A DNA stretch of 64,000 nt from Isoetes taiwanensis (taxonomy: Eukaryota; Streptophyta; Lycopodiopsida; Isoetales; Isoetaceae), in assembly GCA_021234155.1 (NCBI GenBank), contig JAJEKV010000002.1:43823203-43887202 (forward strand). The letters run 5' to 3'. Positions 12,852 through 21,847 of this stretch are shown in pieces. Made by a program: the position numbers and the translations under genes. Position 1 is the first letter of the stretch, and every line of letters begins with the position of its first letter. The notes beneath the pieces were generated by a model, which saw nothing but the letters and a program-made list of their open reading frames with translations, searched no databases and was not told where the DNA came from.

Positions 12852-12875
12852 GGGTCCCTAAATACATAGGGACCC
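12852..12875 (-). other. Perfect hairpin 3' of the reverse transcriptase ORF
   Basis: GGGTCCCTA and TAGGGACCC form a 9-bp stem around a 6-base loop, 39 bp past the RT stop codon. It sits just inside the internal region, beside the long repeat. It could be a 3'-UTR recognition structure for the element's reverse transcriptase. The role is inference. Confidence 0.5.
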
Positions 12876-12913
12876 ACCCCACAACCTACTTTCTAAAGTA
12901 AAGATAACTGTAT

Positions 12914-15034
12914 TTAGCTAAATAATAGAACACCACTGCTTAAAGAAATAAAGTCCACATACCTGTATTTTCTAAGTTCACTTGTCATAGTGCTGGCATC
13001 ATATTGCAGCCCAGGGAAATTCATGTCGTTGCATGCCTTATATAGTGACCTCCAAACGTCCTTTTCCTTGAATCCCTTACTTATGAAAATAGTCACCAGT
13101 TTGAATAAATCATTAGCAGCTAGCAGCGGGTTGCTATGCACGTATAAATAGGGCATGACTTGTGACATGATCACATTGCAGGCCATTAGATACGGCCTGC
13201 ATCCACTAGAATGTACAAATCTGGATGCTTCAAAGGGTAGGTTGTCCCTCTTGTCATATCTATAAGTGCAATATCTCCCTTTAAACCTGTCAATGACCTC
13301 AATGGTCATATTTAAGAAATTAGCCTTTCTCCCAACCTTATGATCCTGCTCAAGTGACCAATATTCTGTTTCATCTTTAATTTTAAGGATATTAAGATCA
13401 TATATGGATTCGTGTATGCTCCCATCATTGATCAGTCCAAGATACATTCTCATATAGTAACTGTTAAGACCAATCAGATCATCCATGTATCTATATGTAT
13501 TGCAAAAGGTAGAGGCCTCCATCATTTTACCACTTCTGGCCAAACCCAATATAAACTTTAGCTCAAACATGGCTAAATAAAGGTTACACCATGCAGGGCT
13601 GCATGGGAAACCCATAGGTATTCCTTTTACTTGCTTCCAAGTACCCTGACCCATACCCAAAAAACAGTTATTTAGTAGCCATATGTTAATGTTACAGAAC
13701 AGTTCCTGGTCTAAGGGTAACCACTTCTTGCCCTTAGGTGCAACCTGTTTCCATTTAACCTCAATGCTTGCATTGCCATTGATGCAGTACCATAGAGAGT
13801 ACTTATTGTTAACAGCCCTTTGGCTTTTCCAAGTCAAATTGCAGACTTCCCGTATAATTGTACTGATTCCTTGTTCTCCATTTAACGGAATGTTTTCGAA
13901 ACACTTAGTTATGTCACAAACAAAGATATCATCAACCTGGTGAGGTAGGTTGCAGGCCAAATCATAAATAGAATTTATAACCCATGAAGCCTTGATTTTG
14001 TATTGACTGAAGAGATTGAACCCTGCACACTTTTCATGGCAGATTCTTGGCCAAATTTCAAGCACCGTGTTTAACCCTGCAGCTACAAGTGAAGCAATGC
14101 TAGAAAAGATAGTGTTATGCGCATTTGTGATCCATCGATATTCACCCTTATGGGCCTTAAATATCCCCAATAAATATGGCAGTTCAGTCCCAGCCATGCA
14201 GATGTCCCCAACAAGTGCCTTGATTTCCATTTCAATCTTCAGGGTAATTTCCTTATTATTGGCTGATATCTTTTCAAAATCAGGCCCATTAAGCCTTTTA
14301 TAAGCCTCATTCCTTATGTGTTGTGGACAAATAAAGGATGCATTATTAGCAGCCTTGTCAACTCCAGATATGTAAGTATTTTCCATAAGCCAACTAATAT
14401 TTCTCAAGACATCAGGGTCAGTCATCAGAAATTTAGTTTTACTGTTCTTATTACTGCGAATAAGCTCTGTTGCAGCATGCTTGGCTTTACAGAAAATATC
14501 CTCCTTACATTTTTCAAGGATAGGCAACTCATTATTATGAAAGGAGAATCTATGTAGAGAGAAGAACTGCTCAATAGTTATCCTTATTTCCCTTTTAAAT
14601 TGCTGCAGAGTGAAGGGTTGATCCGGGATGTGATTTAAACCCAACTCAAAGCACTTTCTCAAGGAATCATGGTGTATGATACCTAAATCTGTTGTACGAA
14701 CATGGCCGATGCCTTGATCAATGTATTTTGATAAAGTAGGATTTTTACAAGGGCATTTCAGAGTCTTATTTTCAGCAAAGATCCTTTTGGGCCTGTAGAA
14801 CATACTTTTGAGGTTTCTGGTATACCTCCATCCAAATGTGGAGTTTTCAAAGATCAATGTTCCCTTTTCCCCAAATGTTTCTTCGAGTTGTTCCTTAAAA
14901 AAACTGCCAATTTTCAATCTACTAACTGCCTTTGAGAAGAAACAGAAGTGTATAAACTTCTTTTTGGCCTTATCCTTTGAGAGGGTAAGCATCCATTTTC
15001 CATCACTGTTTAGAACCAGGGTTCTCTTCAACAT
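12914..15034 (-). CDS. Penelope-like (endonuclease-lacking) reverse transcriptase, 706 aa
   Basis: Complete ORF with the reverse transcriptase motifs of Penelope-like elements. An N-terminal GLNHIP block lies near residues 132-137, and PYLLGIFKAHK...RWI (286-302) corresponds to the PLE P-K-HK...RPI region. Motif A is CDITKCFENIP (373-383) with the catalytic Asp. Motif B is GIPMGFPCSPAWCNLY (471-486). Motif C is YRYMDDL (514-520) with the paired Asp. ANFLNMTIEV (571-580) and RFVHSSGCRPY (605-615) match the PLE palm-thumb blocks. All three catalytic aspartates are present. After about residue 650 only 55 residues remain, so there is no room for the C-terminal GIY-YIG endonuclease of canonical Penelope. 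This makes it resemble the endonuclease-deficient Athena/Coprina group, which is known from rotifers, fungi and plants. The ATG directly follows a 3' splice-site-like TTTCAG, so the message may be spliced. Family assignment is from motif recall, not a search. Confidence 0.82.
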   Translation of the reverse strand: MLKRTLVLNSDGKWMLTLSKDKAKKKFIHFCFFSKAVSRLKIGSFFKEQLEETFGEKGTLIFENSTFGWRYTRNLKSMFYRPKRIFAENKTLKCPCKNPTLSKYIDQGIGHVRTTDLGIIHHDSLRKCFELGLNHIPDQPFTLQQFKREIRITIEQFFSLHRFSFHNNELPILEKCKEDIFCKAKHAATELIRSNKNSKTKFLMTDPDVLRNISWLMENTYISGVDKAANNASFICPQHIRNEAYKRLNGPDFEKISANNKEITLKIEMEIKALVGDICMAGTELPYLLGIFKAHKGEYRWITNAHNTIFSSIASLVAAGLNTVLEIWPRICHEKCAGFNLFSQYKIKASWVINSIYDLACNLPHQVDDIFVCDITKCFENIPLNGEQGISTIIREVCNLTWKSQRAVNNKYSLWYCINGNASIEVKWKQVAPKGKKWLPLDQELFCNINIWLLNNCFLGMGQGTWKQVKGIPMGFPCSPAWCNLYLAMFELKFILGLARSGKMMEASTFCNTYRYMDDLIGLNSYYMRMYLGLINDGSIHESIYDLNILKIKDETEYWSLEQDHKVGRKANFLNMTIEVIDRFKGRYCTYRYDKRDNLPFEASRFVHSSGCRPYLMACNVIMSQVMPYLYVHSNPLLAANDLFKLVTIFISKGFKEKDVWRSLYKACNDMNFPGLQYDASTMTSELRKYRYVDFISLSSGVLLFS

Positions 15035-15361
15035 CTGAAATTTAGTAAAGTCTGATCAACAGATCCATTTAAGACGTAATGCCTCAGTGGGCATTGAAAC
15101 AATTTAGTTCATTGCTTTGTGGAAATTACCCCCCTTATTTTCCTTTTCTTTAATACACCAAGGATAAGTAGTGTTTATACTAAAACATGTCATCAACAGT
15201 TAGCATGGATTACCAAGCAAAAATCAAAGCTAAATGCAGAATTCTACAGTGCATAATCTGGATAAGCATAATTATGTAACAGTAAAGTAATAAGATATTA
15301 ATAGTCATAGATATAGACATTCGATTCATGTAAAACAATACTAGGGTATTGCAGGCTAACC
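15035..15361 (-). other. Probable intron between ORF1 and the reverse transcriptase
   Basis: On the minus strand, CAG/GTTAGC occurs 10 bp after the ORF1 stop. ACTTTACTAAATTTCAG lies directly before the RT ATG, with a branch-like CTAA(A). No open frame spans the 337-bp gap. Introns kept in Penelope-like elements are established in animals. This instance is inferred from splice signals only. Confidence 0.4.
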
Positions 15362-15371
15362 TGAGAAATCT

Positions 15372-16994
15372 TCACATGTCAAATTCACGATTTGAGATGT
15401 CATATGACCTGCTGCATGAGGCGCTGGTCTTTGTAACAGAACGATCAGCAATTTCGGAATCCTCCACTTCTATGACCTCATTGTTATAGTTGATGGAAGC
15501 CTTGGAAGCCTGAGAGTAGCTTGTTTCCGGCCTAGTGTACAGCTTAGGCGGCATAATAATAGTACTGCTGGGACTGTCAGGCTCACTGAATCTTTTTCTG
15601 TTATCAACTGTAAATCCAGCATTGCTAAGATCCTGCTGCTTGCCAATAAGGAATTTGAGAGGTTTGATGGTCTTTTCAAGGATATCAGTGAGTTTTGTTG
15701 ATCCAAATTCCATGTTTAAATCAGAGTTAGGGTCCTCTGCATACATGACCACCATCCTATACATGATGTCTCTTGCTCTAATATATCCCACAAGTGCAAT
15801 AACAGCAGTTTGCATAGGCTTTGTAGATAAAAATGAACAGAATAAACCAAACCTCACAACTGTAGGCAGCGTGGGCCATGCCATATCCAGGTTGTTCATT
15901 AAGAACCAGACAGCGTGATCCAACCATATGATAGTGTCAGGACATTCCCCACTTTCTTTGGCAGTTTTACTGCAAGTGCATTTTACGAATGGGCAGAAGG
16001 ATCGCCACATCTTCTTGATGTAGAAGTCATGTCTTCTTTCATCCATCCGGGCCTGATGGCTTTTTTGCCCGATGCAGATTTTCTTACTGTTACTGCAGGT
16101 CAGTCCAAGGCACTTGGCTGGAAAAGGTAATACTACTTCCATTCTTTCGACCCTTCTGATACAGTTGTCAGAATCCTCATATGCCTCCTTGAGGTTAGTA
16201 TCATTCAGACTAGCCAGCTTTTTCCATGATTCAAAACTGATTGGTGCCAAAACTCCCAGATTCTTACTTCTCCATAGTGCTTGCTTGTACTGCTCACCAT
16301 GGGATTCAACCTCCCTTTGGGACATAATGGGGAATCTGCCACAGTTGAATAGATTCAGCATGGCAATAGGTGGTCTCTCCTCTTCCTCAGTCTGCTTGTT
16401 AGCATTTTCGTTGTTAAAACCTTCATTGCTAGCTGAAAAAGCATTTTTGTATTCATCTGGTAGCATGCTGACGCTAAAAAGGCAATTGCTGACCATGGTG
16501 TTAGGTGTCATTATGACAGGCTCAGCAGTGGTCTTTGCACGGATTCTCCTGTTATTATTAGGAGGAAAGGTAAATTTAACTCCATTAGCCCGCTCCAGGG
16601 CAGTGAGCCCTTTGACAAAGGTTTTTAGATTTGAAGCTTCCCTCTCGGTGGCCTTAAATTGTGCAAGCGGTAGCCTTGAATAACTGCTGTTAATCAGGTT
16701 TTTGCAGGCTTCAATGTCATACTCAGCCTTAGTAAACCCAGCAACAAGAGTTAGGAAATTGCTCATTCCCATGTGTATGATAGCAGAATGATCACTGTTA
16801 GGTACATTTGCCTCCATCTTGATGATATATTGGTGTAAGTCTGAGTGCAGGATACAAGATAGCACTGTTTGTACAGCATAATTTGGAGCAGGACGTCCTA
16901 GTAGGTTGTAGCCATGTGTTACAAGCTCCGGGAACCAAGTATTAGCAGCAGGAGGTCCATTCCCAGCATTCTCGTTAACTGTAGAAGTTTGCAT
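15372..16994 (-). CDS. ORF1 of the Penelope-like element, 540 aa, unknown
   Basis: Intact ORF upstream of the reverse transcriptase on the same strand. I recognise no family. It is mostly helical-looking, with a Pro/Asn-rich N-terminus. A Cys-containing region around residues 310-360 has CLGLTCSNSKKICIG and CPFVKCTCSK, which could bind zinc or nucleic acid. A Ser/Thr-rich acidic tail follows. A perfect branch sequence TACTAAC and an acceptor TTATAG/GAAGG lie 20-40 bp upstream of the ATG (exon start about 17015), so the 5' leader is probably spliced. By position it is analogous to ORF1 proteins of other retroelements. No gag zinc knuckle, protease or integrase is visible. Two long intact ORFs suggest a recently active element. 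Confidence 0.65.
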   Translation of the reverse strand: MQTSTVNENAGNGPPAANTWFPELVTHGYNLLGRPAPNYAVQTVLSCILHSDLHQYIIKMEANVPNSDHSAIIHMGMSNFLTLVAGFTKAEYDIEACKNLINSSYSRLPLAQFKATEREASNLKTFVKGLTALERANGVKFTFPPNNNRRIRAKTTAEPVIMTPNTMVSNCLFSVSMLPDEYKNAFSASNEGFNNENANKQTEEEERPPIAMLNLFNCGRFPIMSQREVESHGEQYKQALWRSKNLGVLAPISFESWKKLASLNDTNLKEAYEDSDNCIRRVERMEVVLPFPAKCLGLTCSNSKKICIGQKSHQARMDERRHDFYIKKMWRSFCPFVKCTCSKTAKESGECPDTIIWLDHAVWFLMNNLDMAWPTLPTVVRFGLFCSFLSTKPMQTAVIALVGYIRARDIMYRMVVMYAEDPNSDLNMEFGSTKLTDILEKTIKPLKFLIGKQQDLSNAGFTVDNRKRFSEPDSPSSTIIMPPKLYTRPETSYSQASKASINYNNEVIEVEDSEIADRSVTKTSASCSRSYDISNREFDM

Positions 16995-17245
16995 AGTGGA
17001 GTAAACAGCACCTTCCTATAAGATGTATGTTAGTATAACTGCAATGACCTTTACATCTTGAGAATTTTTATACATGTATCTGTGGAACTGCATAAACGCA
17101 AGCAGCCTTAATTAACAAAGTTCAACCTAAACACCCCATTCAAGCCAGAATCATGAAGTGCATGTAAGACAAAAGAATCATATGCATGGAACCACTTATA
17201 AGATCAAAACCGGTTAAACCAGTTAACTGAAGGCGCAGAATATAT

Positions 17246-20200
17246 ACAAGCCTGGGCCTGATCCAAAGACCATTACCAGACATCTGACCAAGACCAGGAT
17301 ATCCTAGTCCGGCCAGACTTATCAGTTCCATTTTTTATAGTGAGGATAACCTTATAAGGGTGCCATGCAGTCCGATTTCAACAGTCATTTAAATGAGAAC
17401 AGATATTTGAGTTGTAACACCACTAAACCTTGCCTTTTCATAAGAAATGTATCTATACATACCAAATATAGCTGTTACAATTAAATCCCATAACAAAGGC
17501 CAAGGATTTTACTAAATGAGCAGTATAAAATGTTAAAAGGATCTTAGCCAAGCAAGTTTGTTTACAGCAAGCCATACAATAGTGTTTTCAAAGACATATG
17601 TCTCCAAAGGTAAGAGACTTAAAAGCAACTCATAAAGAGCAAAAATCATATGTATTGATCAAGTACTTTTCGCAAAGATTGAAACAACTTAAAATGTTTT
17701 TCATAAATATCATCCGATTCACAAAAACTTGCTTATCAAAATCAGTAAATACCAGAAATATTATCAGGCATTAGACAGACCGAAATGCCTAGTTATGTAA
17801 TAAAACTGTAAGTTAATCTTTACTCAGCCAAAGAAGACAAAAATTCGGTCTCAATGAGTTCAGCATTTTGCTTGTTAAAGCATTTGCTGCAGCGAAAATT
17901 GGGGAAAAGATAGAACCTGAATATCTTAAAGACGACCATTTGCTCAAGAAATTTCATGTCTTTTTTAATTGCTAACACATTACTGAACCAAAAGTCTTTG
18001 CAGGCGACACACTGCTCCGAGTGCTTCATGCAGTTAATAACATGAGAGTAAGTAGATGAGATCCCGGTTACCTGCAATCCAACCATTCATATATTAGCCA
18101 AAAAGGGTAATCATGAAAGGGATTAGCAGGTAAGCAATGGAATCACATGGCATATAGCCCTTCAACTTTAAAACTTAAAAGACATTAAAACTTAGCTGTA
18201 GTAGCCACTGTATTCTGCTGTAATAACAGTACTATTTAAATCAGATGTTCCAAATCAGATCTATTAACTAATTTTAAAGCAATCATATAAACCTGGAAGT
18301 AAATAAATAGATAAGGGATAGTAAAACCTCCTGTGTGACAGCCAGCACTTAGGAATCACTGCATTTTACCTTAATGCAGTATAAACTGGATAGCATGGGT
18401 GCAAGATGCATCATATCGAATTTATTCAACCTAAACCTAAGCAATCATTCCTGTTTTTGTATTACCCTCCCGATTTTTTACTTGATCTTTTGTTACCATG
18501 TGAGAAAGCATCAGAATAATCAAATGGACCTGATTTAGTGGTACGCAATCATCCTCCAGAAGTTCGTCCTCAGCAGCAGCCAGGTTAATGCTGCTCCCAA
18601 CATTTGGATTTGCAGGCAGATTGCTTTTTCCAGCGATTACTAAACGGCATGCTTCAATACTTGAACCAGGGCGTTTCCCCAACACTGGCTTCTTGATAAA
18701 ATTGAGGTTAATACCAGCATGCCTAGCCATATCCTCCAGAACAGATTTCTTGATGGCCACTCCATCATTCTTACAGTCAATCCCCTTTAACAAACGGATG
18801 ATATCAGCTTTAGTGGGCTTAGAATTGCCTGATCCCTCAGTTCTTGTCATTGCAGCAAGGTGAAGGAGATAGCGGAATGATCTTCTCCCTTTAGTATTTC
18901 GTAATGCAGGGGTTTCCTTTAATTCTTTATTACCTTACTCATATGACGGTTTGATGATAAATAAAGAGGATCTAAGACTTAGGTTATGCTCGGGTACATC
19001 ATTAAATGCCAGCGGCAGCATATTTTCATGGCTGAGTAATGCATATCCACCAAGTATACCAAGATTCAGAAGTTACCGTGAGACGAATCCAAATCTGCTT
19101 TATCAGAGTAGAGCCAGCAGTCGTACCTTATATGCAGCCTACCGTGAACCCTATGAAACCAAAACCCTTCATGTTTTGTCCCATCACCCATCCAAATCGC
19201 CATATTCGGCATAAACTTATGCGTGTTCAAGAGGCCAGCAAGATCTTCTTTGCAATAAGTTAAAGTGGAAAAAGCTTGACTCCCAAATCGTCTAAGTAAT
19301 ATTCCGTTTAAACATGCCATGATGATAAGCTATCGTGTAAAGCTTGTCTTTGGAATGAAGTCTCACCAAACCTTGGCGCCATTCTTCCTTTTACGCCATT
19401 CAAACCCTAATGTAGACTTACCCAAACCATCCGTTCACTAGGAGTACCACCGCCACTAGATACACTAATACCCTTATGCATTATACTTTAATTTCCAATA
19501 AATACATCCGGTGTGTTTTAACCAACTTATTTAGATTTACCCCAAAGGTTAGCTCTGATCATTATATTCCCATTTTTGTTCGATTATAGAGAGTATTCCC
19601 AGTCAGGATGTACCCTAAATAGGAAATTAACAGTGAGAAATCTTACCAATCCTAGGTGTAAGTTCATCGTAAAACACCTTATTCCAATAAATAGGGAATT
19701 TACACATAGTTCCATATTTGCCACTAAGGCTCTAAAGCTGACTTGGGTTTGTCTTGCTTAAAATATCCTGGTCCCATTCACGAATTGCTTATAAAAGCCA
19801 AATATCCAGTAATATCGTATGTCATATGCGTTAAAAAATTGTCTAGCAGAACTAGCACAAGAGTCCTAGTGTCATAAACATATGGTGTATCCCATAATAA
19901 AGAGGTCAAATCATATCTAGAGCTCCATAATTGTTGAGATGTTCTTTATGACAATAATCACACCGGGCCATAAGATTAGGTCACAGATTGTGCCAAAGGC
20001 ATCAGTATGGCTGATCATACTATGCGCCCAGAGCAGCAATTTAAAGGTTAGAATAGTGAATTACAACAGTATGAGTATACTGCCCTAAGCCAACAGTTCA
20101 AAAGTTTATAGAAAATCAGTTTACTAGAGATGTTCCATTAGACCTTGTGCAGATCCTAGCCATAGCAAAATGTAGCCAATTAGCCCCTTCCACATAGGGG

Positions 20201-20490
20201 TAAATCATTGTTCTCTTAGGTTTTGAATCCTTTCAAAACAGACCTTAATATTATAGTTATTAACCCCCGCAGAGCATATTATTTTCTTTCTATAGTTATC
20301 AGAGAGACAAGTATAAGGGACCTATGATAAATATCAGTCTACCAAAAATAGTTAGTCATAAAGTTTCTAGAGAACCATAATGCTATAGGCATTCCCCTTG
20401 TCTACCATCACACGAGGCCGTATAACTAGGTCTTCAAGTGCGCCTAAGGCAGCCATTTGGATATATATGTATATAGATATATATATATAT
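17246..20490 (-). repeat. 3.25-kb direct repeat, upstream copy (pseudo-LTR-like)
   Basis: Near-identical partner of 9516-12785, located 5' of ORF1 in the element's reading direction. It would contain the promoter. Differences include a lost 13-bp stretch near 18905 and small indels around 19290-19400. It abuts the palindrome array at its outer side. Confidence 0.85.
17820..18850 (-). CDS. Second copy of the SAP-like/Cys-rich ORF pair
   Basis: Open segments 18437-18850 (137 codons) and 17820-18086 (88 codons) correspond to 10716-11135 and 10099-10365. Differences are few: a 6-bp in-frame deletion turns LLREKGID into LLKGID, and there are a few substitutions. The same splice signals that could join the two segments are present. 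Because it lies upstream of ORF1 within the transcription direction, it could be the first ORF of the element's message. Confidence 0.5.
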
Positions 20491-20515
20491 AAACGTTTTA
20501 TATATATATGCAATT

Positions 20516-20938
20516 CGGTATAAATTTATACCGTTTCTCCGTATAGATTTATACCGCAAGAGTTCTCTTTTCTTCGGATATATATATGTAAGTATGTATA
20601 TATATTATTATATATATATACACATATATGTGTATAAATTGATTGTCTGAAGGTTGTCTGCGGTATAAATTTATACCGAGAGAGCTGTCGCGGTATAAAT
20701 TTATACCGAGAGAGCTCTCGCGGTATAATGAGGGAGCTCTCACGGTATAAATTTATACCGTGGGAGCTCTTGTAGTGAATCGAGAGAGCTCTCGCGGTAT
20801 AAATTTATACCGCTCGAGTCCTCTTGCGGTATAAATTTATACCGCTCGAGTCCATTTGCGGTATAAATTTATACCATGCGAAATCTCTGGCATGTTATAT
20901 CCGCACAGCACTACCTATTGTCGTATAAATTTATACCA
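20516..20938. repeat. Array of CGGTATAAATTTATACCG palindromes
   Basis: Perfect or near-perfect 18-bp palindromes lie at 20516-20533, 20539-20556 (degenerate), 20661-20678, 20691-20708, 20743-20760, 20795-20812, 20827-20844 and 20859-20876, with a weaker copy at 20922-20938. A half unit sits at 20721. From 20661 spacing is close to 30-32 bp or multiples with offsets. The spacers hold a second palindrome, GAGAGCTCTC. The block around 20560-20640 is TA microsatellite. Spacing and two-fold symmetry suggest repeated binding sites for a dimeric protein. The function is inference. Confidence 0.85.
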
Positions 20939-21484
20939 CCCAGAAATTTATTTTGAAGACATTATGTCCACGCATTGTCATCGCGGTATACATAAGTCTA
21001 TAGCAAGACGGATGAGCAAATAAGAGCAAGTATATAAGACGAAGAGCGAGCGTCTTCGACTCCAACTTGCGCTTCAAAGTGTAAGTTTGTTCAATGAGGT
21101 ATACTTTCATGTGAAAATGTTTGCTTCAATGAGGCAATGTCAAAATGTGTTGCATTTTTTACAGTTTTGTTCATAGTTTTGTACTAATTTTGGAAACTTT
21201 GAATAAAATACCTTTTTGGCACTTTAGTGTGCTTGCTGTTTTTTTCAATGTCTATTTTGTTTAGTTTTTGAAAATATTACTATTTCTCAAACCAAACTAG
21301 GGGGGCCAAAAAGGGATGTCAAACAATTTTGAATGGAAGCTAAGTTCACATCCCCCCCAAAAATGATGCCTAAAATTTTCAAATTGTCACACTTGTCACA
21401 AATATACCATGAAAAGGGACCTTTTTAGGGGGGGGTTTAGGGAATCTTTCAAAGATTCCTTTTGAAGTGCGTTTTGAGCAAATT

Positions 21485-21509
21485 AGTGCGTTTCATTTTA
21501 AACTTTGTT
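21485..21509 (-). repeat. Right terminal inverted repeat of the 13.2-kb element
   Basis: Inverted match to 8346-8370 with one mismatch, followed by the GTAA duplication at 21510-21513. Confidence 0.85.
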
Positions 21510-21513
21510 GTAA

Positions 21514-21847
21514 GACTTTGCTTCTTGATGATTCATTATACAAGTCTTACCTTAGCAGCCCCTGGAAACTTCTGCTAGTACCTGCATTCAAGATGGATAT
21601 CTGTGATGAAGTGCTAACAGTACTCACCCCAAAGATAGAAGAAATACTGCAGGCCAAGACTGAGGAAAAAATGAAGTTACTGGTGAAGAACACACACAGA
21701 TGCATGCCCTGGCCTATGACAGATAGAAAGATTATGAAGCTATGCTTGGAAAGACTTTCTGGAAAACAATTGCAGTTGTGCACCCTTGTGAATGAGGAAT
21801 TGGAGAAGGTTTATGGTGATGAACTTTGTCATCCTCCATTACTGTGA
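21514..21847 (+). pseudogene. C-terminal part of the interrupted FCP1-like HAD gene
   Basis: Reading from 21514 gives TLLLDDSLYKSYLSSPWK, the last HAD motif (paired Asp) and cap-side segment expected directly after the YPRFKG that ends at 8345. It continues through a helical, charged tail (ICDEVLTVLTPKIEEILQ) to a TGA at 21845-21847. Rejoining at the GTAA duplication keeps frame, so the two parts were one exon before insertion. This half shows no stop or frameshift of its own. An ORF that reads in from the TIR is probably incidental. Confidence 0.72.

Larger units (their letters stand above)
8346..21509. mobile_element. 13.2-kb TIR-bounded element inserted in an exon
   Basis: The ends are 25-bp inverted repeats at 8346-8370 and 21485-21509. 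Both begin AACAARGTTTAAAATGAAAC and differ at one base. They are flanked by a 4-bp direct duplication, GTAA (8342-8345 and 21510-21513). Removing the element plus one GTAA rejoins the HAD reading frame exactly at a conserved LLLDD motif. Just inside the ends both arms share TTTGAAAGATTCC and AACGCACTT-like motifs in opposite orientation. About 0.5 kb in from each end lie copies of the palindrome CGGTATAAATTTATACCG: one on the left, an array on the right. The arms total about 2.2 kb. The middle is a minus-strand Penelope-like retroelement with 3.25-kb direct repeats. No DDE transposase was recognised. Either a small non-autonomous TIR transposon received a retroelement, or the whole is one composite unit. 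The 4-bp duplication does not settle the superfamily. Confidence 0.85.

Noticed and set aside
12786-17245. Classifying the minus-strand element as an ordinary LTR retrotransposon
   Set aside because: RT blocks are Penelope-like, no PBS, polypurine tract, protease or integrase is seen, and the repeat ends are TA microsatellite without TG..CA.
20549-20743. Repetitive 64-aa minus-strand ORF (LYRESSLGIN repeats)
   Set aside because: It is only the translation of the palindrome array.
21423-21442. TTTTTAGGGGGGGGTTTAGG resembles plant telomeric TTTAGGG and could support a telomere-linked Athena-type element
   Set aside because: Only two degenerate units near the right TIR, and nothing comparable at the left end.
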